Below the pieces are notes generated by a model that did not search any database, had not been told where the DNA came from, and saw nothing but the letters and a program-made list of their open reading frames with translations. Positions 26,070-34,290 of a DNA stretch of 64,000 bases are shown here, one piece after another (position 1 is the first letter of the stretch; each line of letters opens with the position of its first letter). Where the stretch lies: contig JACDGP010000009.1 of assembly GCA_013821605.1 (NCBI GenBank), forward strand, positions 1-64,000, in the 5' to 3' direction. The position numbers were made by a program, and so were the translations under genes. Origin of the DNA: Herpetosiphonaceae bacterium (GTDB lineage: Bacteria > Chloroflexota > Chloroflexia > Chloroflexales > Kallotenuaceae).

Positions 26070-27740
26070 TTAGCTACCATAAAAGTCGGTGAAACCCTCC
26101 GATTGCAGCCGTTCCAGCATGCGCGTGACCTTCGCCGTCGCTTCGGGAAAGCGCGGCTGATCCCCTCCAGATCCGACCAGTAACTGCCGGAGCGCCGTTA
26201 AAGCTTGCCGTAGCCGTGGGCTATCTTCACCACGGACCTTCGGCAAAATCTTTTGCTTAATCTGCAGATCAAGTGCCTGTTCTGGCCGTAAAATCGTTCG
26301 GGCATTGGCGACATAGCGCAGCATCTCGGTGATGGTGCGATAGCCAAAGGGCTGACTGACCCCTGTTAACAGGGCATGAATCTCCGCAATCATCGCCCAA
26401 GCCAATGGATCGACCGGGCCCTGGTACGTGCGCCGGAAGGCATCCAGGTCGACTTCCGTCAACTCGATCACATTCGCGCGGTCCAGCAACTTATCCGACA
26501 GTCCAAAGGTTGATTCATCGACATTGACCGTGCCGGTAATAGCCACATTCAACGGCAACCGGAAGGGATTCGTCAAGGTCTCGCCGTCCACCGTCTGCAC
26601 ACTGGGGCCTGGCGTATTCAAGTCGATCAGATGCTCGGTCGTTTCCAGGGCCGACAGCAACGGTGCGAGATAATACTCCGGTCGCGCCAGATTCATCTCA
26701 TCCAGCCCCACATAATATTGCTGTTCGGGATCACCAGCCGCCCGGTGCAAAAAGCGCAAAAAGGCAGTGGGATGAAATGTGCCAGTCAGCGCGTTATAGT
26801 AGCCGAGCAAATCCTTAGCGTTATGCCAATCGGGCTGTACTGCCACCAGCAAATAATACGGGTTGTCGCCGTTGGACGCGACGTTATGCACCGCGTCGGC
26901 ATACAGCCGTGTAAGTCGCGTTTTTCCGGTGCCTGAGATGCCGGGCAAGATCACGAGCGGCTTGGTTTGGAGCGCCACATGGTACGAGCGCACCACTGCC
27001 TCAGGATATGCAAAGCCACTGGCAGCGATCCGCCGCACCACCTCTTCCGCTGCCGGTAATGCCGCTGGGATATTATATCCACCCGGCTGCTCACGCAATT
27101 CCCGGGTCCAGGCACGTGCTTCAGCCTCTTCCATCACCGCTTCGACCAGCGGCAGCAGCCGCAGCACATCTGCGATTAAGGTATCCCGAAACGCCAGCGC
27201 GTACACCTGTGGGTCATCCCAGCTATAGCGGTACCCGGCCCACAGATACTGGGCGCTTTTGCTGGCGACATAACGCTCGATCCACAGCTGGCCATCCGTC
27301 TGACCGTCGCGCTCCACGCCCGCGAACCGTACCTCGGTTAAACCCTCGATCAGCGGCTGCCAGACCGCACGTCCCGCTTCCCAGACCCGTTGCAACTCCG
27401 CCTTGCGCTTACCCGAGACCGTCAGCCCCACCAACACGGCCCGCTCGTCCCCACTCGCGCCAACATACACACCCGCCCCGCGGGGCGGCCGGTCAACGGC
27501 GAAGTGATATTCATTAATCGGCTCACGCCCGCCCCGCCCACGATTGAACGAGCGCGCAGTTTTCCACGAGCTCTCATACATCGGCCAGATGCGCGGCTGT
27601 GCTGATCGTCCGGCCTCGTCCAACCCTTCAACCACCTCGGCCAGGATCGGTTGGAGCTGTTCCTGGACCGCAGCCCAGCGCTCCGAAATTCCCGGCACAA
27701 GCAACGTATCCAGCACATCGCGAGAGAAAACTACCATCAT
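26070..27740 (-). CDS. McrB-like AAA+ ATPase/GTPase without McrC partner
   Basis: 556 aa. Residues ~1-230 form an unassigned N-terminal domain (NRGRGGREPINEYHFAVDRP). An AAA+ domain follows: Walker A GISGTGKT at 267-274, VAVQPDWHNAKDLLGYYN and DEMNLARPEYYLAPLLSALE, the McrB-family signature, and then NVAITGTVNVDESTF. In McrBC the GTPase translocates DNA and McrC cuts. No mcrC or other nuclease is adjacent, so this is an orphan AAA+ protein, perhaps with a nuclease activity in its N-terminal region. No clear RBS precedes the tandem ATG at 27740. Confidence 0.8.
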   Translation of the reverse strand: MMVVFSRDVLDTLLVPGISERWAAVQEQLQPILAEVVEGLDEAGRSAQPRIWPMYESSWKTARSFNRGRGGREPINEYHFAVDRPPRGAGVYVGASGDERAVLVGLTVSGKRKAELQRVWEAGRAVWQPLIEGLTEVRFAGVERDGQTDGQLWIERYVASKSAQYLWAGYRYSWDDPQVYALAFRDTLIADVLRLLPLVEAVMEEAEARAWTRELREQPGGYNIPAALPAAEEVVRRIAASGFAYPEAVVRSYHVALQTKPLVILPGISGTGKTRLTRLYADAVHNVASNGDNPYYLLVAVQPDWHNAKDLLGYYNALTGTFHPTAFLRFLHRAAGDPEQQYYVGLDEMNLARPEYYLAPLLSALETTEHLIDLNTPGPSVQTVDGETLTNPFRLPLNVAITGTVNVDESTFGLSDKLLDRANVIELTEVDLDAFRRTYQGPVDPLAWAMIAEIHALLTGVSQPFGYRTITEMLRYVANARTILRPEQALDLQIKQKILPKVRGEDSPRLRQALTALRQLLVGSGGDQPRFPEATAKVTRMLERLQSEGFTDFYGS

Positions 27741-27771
27741 TCATTTGTACCATGCCCCGCCAAATTCGGCT

Positions 27772-27809
27772 ACAAACAAAAGCCCCTCTCCTGGAATGCC
27801 GGAGAGGGG
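27772..27809 (-). terminator. Intrinsic terminator of the 27837 gene
   Basis: On the minus strand, CCCCTCTCC and GGAGAGGGG (27783-27809) pair and are followed by C, then TTTTGTTTGT. It ends the transcript of the unknown gene at 27837-28544. A similar element ends the bc operon at 56518. Confidence 0.85.
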
Positions 27810-27836
27810 TACGTGCCGGGCTAATGGAGCTTGTGT

Positions 27837-28544
27837 TTAGGCGGTTGGTGGCCGTAGATAAATGCGATCCTCATCGGATTCGAGCACCATTGGCAGCGGT
27901 GACTCGTCGCTGCCTTCAACCAGCTTGGCGTTGCCGGTAAAGCGCTGAGTCAGCGCATGTAACAAGTCGCGGGCTTCTGTACAGGCCTCTTCGAGCACAT
28001 CCTCCAGGCCATCCAGATCATGTAGTGCATCGCCAATCGTCCAGACCTGGCGGGCCTTGAGCCGCCGCACCTGCATTTCGCCGTTAACGACCTGGACATC
28101 GGCGTCCACTTTGACCAGGTTCTTATGATCGACCATGCCACGATGGAGTTCTTGAATGCTACGCGTTACCCGCGCCAGCAGTTCCGGTTCGTCCTTGAGT
28201 TGTAAGGTCAGCGGCAAAGCATATGCGACCTCCAACGCCAAGGCCGCTTCGTATGCACACCCGGTCAGATCATGTGCACACCCCACGTTTTCGCCGTGGT
28301 ACAGCTTGCAAATCGCTTCGGTGCCGATCGTTGAGATTGCAGTCATCGCCGCATCCCAACGAAAGCTCATCGTCGCTTGCAAGGAGCTGGGGCGTGGCGC
28401 CGTCTGGCCTGGTGGCAAACAAGTAAGGGTAAACGTGCGTAGCAGCGTGTGCGGATCGAGTTGCTCATCCGACTGCCATACATTCAACCCCACTTCTTCG
28501 GCACTATCCAGTAGCGCATCAGAGATGGTTTCATACGAGAGCAT
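27837..28544 (-). CDS. Uncharacterised 235-aa protein
   Basis: 235 aa, start ATG 28544 with GGGAGGGA five bases upstream and an extended -10 (TG-T-TATAAT, 28571-28576) further up, so it is a real, independently expressed gene with its own terminator. No signal peptide or membrane segment. Two cysteines sit in VGCAHDLTGCAYEAA in an Ala/Leu-rich helical middle. Charged helices follow in the second half (LDGLEDVLEEACTEARDLLHAL). I do not recognise the family. The short spacing of acidic residues and the helical character suggest a small regulatory or binding protein. Confidence 0.7.
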   Translation of the reverse strand: MLSYETISDALLDSAEEVGLNVWQSDEQLDPHTLLRTFTLTCLPPGQTAPRPSSLQATMSFRWDAAMTAISTIGTEAICKLYHGENVGCAHDLTGCAYEAALALEVAYALPLTLQLKDEPELLARVTRSIQELHRGMVDHKNLVKVDADVQVVNGEMQVRRLKARQVWTIGDALHDLDGLEDVLEEACTEARDLLHALTQRFTGNAKLVEGSDESPLPMVLESDEDRIYLRPPTA

Positions 28545-28570
28545 AATGTCCCTCCCGGAACGTCAAGAGA

Positions 28571-28579
28571 ATTATAACA
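28571..28579 (-). promoter_or_regulatory. Extended -10 promoter of the 27837 gene
   Basis: Read on the minus strand: TG-T-TATAAT. The start site is expected about 20-25 nt ahead of the ATG at 28544, with a strong RBS in between. Confidence 0.6.
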
Positions 28580-28684
28580 TGGTCCCTCATTAAGAGGGGT
28601 CCACCGGCCTATAATTGCGCTCGTGTCAGCTCCACAATAAGAAGCACAAGTGTTTGTATCTGAACCGCATCTGAGTTCATTCTG

Positions 28685-28714
28685 TGGTATAATACGAACC
28701 AAATGATGCATCAT
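28685..28714 (+). promoter_or_regulatory. Extended -10 promoter and start-codon palindrome of a probable leaderless gene
   Basis: TG-G-TATAAT (TATAAT at 28688-28693) is only nine bases before the ATG at 28703, so the mRNA should start at or within about three bases of the start codon. The first 12 bases of the gene, ATGATGCATCAT, are a perfect palindrome and could be an operator. Confidence 0.6.
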
Positions 28715-29686
28715 AATGCCGTAAAAACCGATCGACCCCCTTCGATCATTTCGACCATCAACACAGGCTTCCAGGCCCTGAATCGCCATTGGTGGCTGAT
28801 CGTGGTCCCACTGCTGGTTGACCTTTTTTTGTGGACTGCACCGCGCATTTCGCCACAACCCCTGGTCGATAACGTTGCCCACCAGCTGAATAATGTTGAT
28901 CTGAACGCCTCGTTGCAAGGCTACGTGAGTCAGTGGCGTGAGCTTGGGATTCCTTTTGATCTGCGCATCCGTGGCAACGCGCTTAATTTATTAGGCTCGT
29001 TGATCGGCACCGTCGTGACGCCACCTTCGCCGCTGGGCCAGGGCACCTGGCACATCGGCAGCCTGGGTCTTCTGCTAGGGACGCTCCTGCTGGTAAACAT
29101 CGCCGGGCTGGCAATCAGTTCGATCTACCTCCTGTTGCTTGGTGATGCCATTCGGCAGCAAGGGCGGCAGCAAGGGCTGTGGCGGGGTGTTAAAGTCTTC
29201 ATTAAGATGCTGGGCGTGACGCTCGTCTGGTGTGGTGTGGCGCTCGCTATCTTAATCCCCTTTCTGCTGCTTGGTGGTCTACTGACTCTCTTCAGCACCG
29301 TGCTGGGCTACACCGTCATGTTCTTTGGCGTAGCCGGGGTGCTGTGGATGTGGTTTACGGCCCGCTTTGCCTTCGCCGCCGTTGTGATGAGCAATGCCAG
29401 CGCGCCGCGCGCGCTCCTCGGGAGTGTGCTGGTTGTGCGCCGCTGGTTCTGGAGCGCGATCGGCTTGTTTCTGCTTAGCTACGTCATCATGAGTGGCATG
29501 GCCGTTATCTGGCAAGGGCTGGCACATTTGGGTCTGATTGGACTGGTGATCGCCATGATCGGCAGCGCCTATATCAGTGCAGGCATGAGTGCCGCGCATC
29601 TCGTTTTCTATCGCGACCGCATGCAATCGAGTGATCGTACGGCTGGTTCCGCTCGTGTCTATTCTGTCGGGCCAAACAAGAGTTAA
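28703..29686 (+). CDS. Multi-pass membrane protein of unknown function
   Basis: 327 aa with about seven hydrophobic helices, beginning WWLIVVPLLVDLFLW and ending LGLIGLVIAMIGSAYIS; Gly and Leu rich. The N-terminus (STINTGFQALNRHWWLIVVP) is a common start of Chloroflexota DUF-type membrane proteins related to glycerophosphoryl-diester-phosphodiesterase membrane domains. It ends 16 bp before gyrB and is probably co-transcribed with it. Translation probably starts on a leaderless mRNA. No catalytic motif is visible, so no function can be given. Confidence 0.75.
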   Translation: MMHHNAVKTDRPPSIISTINTGFQALNRHWWLIVVPLLVDLFLWTAPRISPQPLVDNVAHQLNNVDLNASLQGYVSQWRELGIPFDLRIRGNALNLLGSLIGTVVTPPSPLGQGTWHIGSLGLLLGTLLLVNIAGLAISSIYLLLLGDAIRQQGRQQGLWRGVKVFIKMLGVTLVWCGVALAILIPFLLLGGLLTLFSTVLGYTVMFFGVAGVLWMWFTARFAFAAVVMSNASAPRALLGSVLVVRRWFWSAIGLFLLSYVIMSGMAVIWQGLAHLGLIGLVIAMIGSAYISAGMSAAHLVFYRDRMQSSDRTAGSARVYSVGPNKS

Positions 29687-29693
29687 TGCATAA

Positions 29694-31622
<1,929 letters not shown>

Positions 31623-31665
31623 GCCAAGGGTGTTTTAGCTCACGGTTATAATTCGTAACGAGAAG

Positions 31666-31705
31666 ATAGCAAACTGGCCTACGATATTGTAGGCTAGTTT
31701 GCTAT
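31666..31705 (+). terminator. Hairpin after gyrB
   Basis: Two 17-nt arms (31666-31682 and 31689-31705) beginning ATAGCAAACT and ending AGTTTGCTAT pair with a single G-U. It lies 44 bp after the gyrB stop. No long T-run follows, so it may be a terminator or part of an attachment site. A hairpin with the same CAAACTGG core follows the second gyrB tail. Confidence 0.55.
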
Positions 31706-31749
31706 GTGTAAGATTGCGGTTTGACACGTTCAGCTTCTGAGGATCTCGT

Positions 31750-33150
31750 ATGAATTTGCAAGCACTAACAAGTCTCGTTGCCCAGGGTGAGTCTGATCAT
31801 TTAGAGCTCAAAAAGTCAACCGGGCAACGCTCCGATGCTACTAAAACAGTGTGCGCAATGCTCAACGGTTTGGGCGGATTTGTGCTATTTGGGGTAGCTG
31901 ATGATGGCATGATCCTGGGACAGCAAGTTGCAGCAGGCACACTCGATGATATATCTCATGAGATGTCCCTCATCGAGCCACCAGCATTTCCCGATATAGA
32001 ACTGGTCGTACTTGAAAACGGACGCTCGGTCATTGGGTTGCGCGTTCCAGGGGGCGGTGGCCCATACACATATCAAGGACGTCCTTACATGCGTATTGGC
32101 ACAACGACTCGTCCAATGCCACGAGAACGTTATGAACGCTTACTTCTAGAGCGCATGCATGCATCACAGCGCTGGGAAAATCAACCGGCACCTAACATTG
32201 CTATTGACGATTTAGATCACGTCGAGCTTGTCCGGACTATCGAGGAAGCTATTCGTCGAGGACGACTAGAAGATCCCGCTACGCGTGATCCTCGGGAGTT
32301 ACTGCTTGGATTGAATCTAATTCATGAGGAACACCTACTCAATGCAGCAGTTGTACTATTCGGCAAATCGGAGCGATTACTACCGAACTATCCTCAATGT
32401 ATTCTTCGTATGGCACGATTTCGGGGTCGTGATAAAACGGAGTTTATTGACAATCGTGTGGAGGTAGGTCACGCCTTCGATTTATTAGTGCGCGCCCAGC
32501 GCTTTTTTCGAGAGCACCTGCCAATAGCCGGTCGAATCGTCCCTAACTTGTTTGAACGTGTTGATGATCCGCTTTATCCACCCGCCGCTCTTCGCGAAGC
32601 ACTTGCCAATGCCCTATGTCACCGAGACTATAGTGTTGGTGGTGGGGCGATTAGTATTGGTATTTATGATGATCGCCTTGAAATCTCAAGCACCGGCACG
32701 CTCCCATTTGGTCTGACACCCGAGGATTTGGGACAGCCCCATCAATCACGTCCCTGGAATCCGCTTGTTGCTCATGTATTTCATCGCCGTGGGATTATCG
32801 AAAGCTGGGGCCGTGGTACGCTCAAAATAATCGAACTGACTGAACAGGCCGGTTTGGCACGTCCCGAGTTTGAAGTCAGCAGCGGTGAAATGCTGGTTCG
32901 CTTTCGACCAACGACATATGTTGCGCCTATGCGAATTAATCATGATCTGAGCTCATTACAACGTGAATTACTTGAGATTCTAGCAAGTACTCGCCTAGCG
33001 ACGTTGGCTGACATCCGTGCAGTACTGCAAGCGACGGCAGCAGATCGGACGATCCAAGAAAATCTCGGCCTCTTGCGGCATCTAGGTATGGTTGAGTCGA
33101 TAGGACGAGGTCGTGGGGCACGGTGGTTCCTCAAGGGAATAAAGCAGTAG
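31750..33150 (+). CDS. AlbA_2/Schlafen-like ATP-binding transcriptional regulator-type protein
   Basis: 466 aa. N-terminal AlbA_2 (Schlafen AlbA-2) domain: ESDHLELKKSTG, VCAMLNGLGGFVLFGVADDG, then YMRIGTTTRPM. The middle has a GHKL-like HATPase_c_4 part: REALANALCHRDYSVGGGAI, and IESWGRGTLKIIE. The C-terminus is a winged helix (LLEILASTRLATLADIRAVL). This layout is annotated as RecG-like/COG2865 proteins, common in mobile islands; Schlafen-type AlbA domains are linked to RNA cleavage and phage defence. It sits alone between the intact gyrB end and the second gyrB tail, as the cargo of a separate insertion. Confidence 0.85.
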   Translation: MNLQALTSLVAQGESDHLELKKSTGQRSDATKTVCAMLNGLGGFVLFGVADDGMILGQQVAAGTLDDISHEMSLIEPPAFPDIELVVLENGRSVIGLRVPGGGGPYTYQGRPYMRIGTTTRPMPRERYERLLLERMHASQRWENQPAPNIAIDDLDHVELVRTIEEAIRRGRLEDPATRDPRELLLGLNLIHEEHLLNAAVVLFGKSERLLPNYPQCILRMARFRGRDKTEFIDNRVEVGHAFDLLVRAQRFFREHLPIAGRIVPNLFERVDDPLYPPAALREALANALCHRDYSVGGGAISIGIYDDRLEISSTGTLPFGLTPEDLGQPHQSRPWNPLVAHVFHRRGIIESWGRGTLKIIELTEQAGLARPEFEVSSGEMLVRFRPTTYVAPMRINHDLSSLQRELLEILASTRLATLADIRAVLQATAADRTIQENLGLLRHLGMVESIGRGRGARWFLKGIKQ

Positions 33151-33167
33151 CCTGCCCAGAAGTGCTC

Positions 33168-33208
33168 CGCGCTATTCCGCGCTATTCCGCGCTATTCCGC
33201 GCTATTCC
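33168..33208 (+). repeat. 10-bp tandem repeat, four units
   Basis: The unit GCTATTCCGC is repeated in perfect tandem, about 4 copies, directly between the AlbA_2 gene and the second gyrB tail. It has no coding content and may mark a recombination junction. Confidence 0.9.
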
Positions 33209-33224
33209 TTTTGCATTTGCAGGC

Positions 33225-33341
33225 ATGAAAGACGCCCAACTCGCCGCCGAAACCTTCACCATGCTCATGGGTAATCTCGTGCCGCCGCGCAAGAAGTTCA
33301 TCCAGACCCACTCACTAGAGGTCGAGAACGTCTACGTGTAG
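33225..33341 (+). pseudogene. Second copy of the gyrB 3' end (fragment)
   Basis: 117 bp matching gyrB 31506-31622 codon for codon: 38 codons plus stop, in frame, with 15 base differences, eight of them in silent codon changes. The protein reads [16 protein letters not shown] and so on, with [16 protein letters not shown]. The rest of gyrB is missing. The excess of silent changes suggests it diverged while part of a functional gyrB, in this or another strain, before being displaced. Confidence 0.9.
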
Positions 33342-33360
33342 GCCAAGAGCGACGGTGGGC

Positions 33361-33405
33361 AGCAGGAATCCAGTTTGCACGTATCGTGTAAACTGGATTC
33401 CTGCT
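33361..33405 (+). terminator. Hairpin after the second gyrB tail
   Basis: 20-nt arms AGCAGGAATCCAGTTTGCAC (33361-33380) and its near-perfect complement (33386-33405) with a 5-nt loop and one G-U pair. It sits 19 bp after the gyrB-tail stop, in the same place as the hairpin after the intact gyrB. Confidence 0.65.
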
Positions 33406-33479
33406 TTCAGCTTACTATAACCGGCACACAGGTTATCAATGACATATTATGATATCCCTAAGTAATGTGGGGATGGGCG

Positions 33480-33662
33480 ATGGCAACAATTAAGCCTAAG
33501 AAACAGACAGAAGCGACACCGACACAAAAGACGCCTCGGTCTACTCGCAGAATTACGATCGTAGAGGCGAAAAGCGTTGTGGCAAAGAATAGTGTGATGG
33601 CTGCAATTCTTGCTCCCCACGACGGTCTTGTTGCGGGGTCAAAAGGCGAGTCTAAGCGGTAG
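33480..33662 (+). CDS. Small basic hypothetical protein
   Basis: 60 aa from ATG 33480 (another ATG in frame at 33465). Lys/Thr/Ser/Ala rich (KPKKQTEATPTQKTPRSTRR), no membrane segment, weak RBS. It lies in the second cargo block between gyrB tails B and C, 76 bp ahead of the UPF0175 gene. It may be a real small island gene or chance; no family recognised. Confidence 0.4.
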   Translation: MATIKPKKQTEATPTQKTPRSTRRITIVEAKSVVAKNSVMAAILAPHDGLVAGSKGESKR

Positions 33663-33738
33663 GCTTTCTCTCCCTATACTATGAGCGAAGCTCAGAGCAT
33701 CGTCTCCTTAATTAGTATTAATCGAAAGGCATGAGCAT

Positions 33739-34008
33739 ATGGGCTTACATAAACTCGAACTGCCAGAAGATGTGTTGCGGCACGCAAAAATTCCCCGTCA
33801 ACAGTGGGACAATGTGCTCAAGCGTGAGTTAGCTCTCCAACTCTACCGCGAAGACATGTTGTCCTTCTCTCATGCTCGTCGCTTGGCTGACATGGAAAAG
33901 TTTGACTTCCACATGCTCCTCGGAGAACGTGGTATTCCGCGCCAATATAACGTCGAAGACTATGAGCAAGATGTAGCGAATATAGCTACCTGGCGATCAC
34001 AATCGTGA
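33739..34008 (+). CDS. UPF0175 family HTH protein (antitoxin-like), partner missing
   Basis: 89 aa. The family pattern is clear: ELALQLYREDMLSFSHARRL, ADMEKFDFHMLLGERGI, then a short acidic tail (YNVEDYEQDVANI). UPF0175 proteins are usually the antitoxin/HTH half of a pair with a downstream PIN-domain (DUF3368) toxin. Here the gene is followed at once (6 bp) by the third gyrB tail, so a toxin gene is absent. It was either lost when the next segment inserted or never present. Confidence 0.8.
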   Translation: MGLHKLELPEDVLRHAKIPRQQWDNVLKRELALQLYREDMLSFSHARRLADMEKFDFHMLLGERGIPRQYNVEDYEQDVANIATWRSQS

Positions 34009-34014
34009 TCGTAG

Positions 34015-34098
34015 GCTATGCTGATCGGCAATCTCGTGCCGCCGCGCAAGAAGTTCATTTAGACTCAGTCGGTGGATGTTAAGAACCTGGACTGGTAG
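34015..34098 (+). pseudogene. Third, decayed copy of the gyrB 3' end (fragment)
   Basis: 81 bp from the ATG at 34018 align to the last 27 codons of gyrB, with 14 base differences, a TAG where gyrB has CAG, and a decayed end. Several bases (AAT for Asp, CCG, TTC) are shared with the second copy but not the intact gene, so copies B and C are related to each other. It is shorter and more decayed than copy B, consistent with being the oldest. Confidence 0.82.
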
Positions 34099-34290
34099 AC
34101 CTTTAATTTACCGTAGTTTTTGTGCCATCATCCTAAATTTTGGGGCTATGCCGTATATCATTGATTAGACTTTAGCTTCACCACCCAACATATATTTATT
34201 GTGCCTAATTGGTTCATATCGTAACCGTGCACGAGGCACAAGACACGTTCCCTGAAGTTGCAGGCCATCCAACTCAGCTAAGAGGTTTCT

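Noticed and set aside
33123-33341. 72-codon frame that runs through the tandem repeat into the gyrB fragment
   Set aside because: The N-terminal part is repeat sequence (Ala-Ile-Pro runs) and the rest is the gyrB tail; it is a fragment, not a gene.
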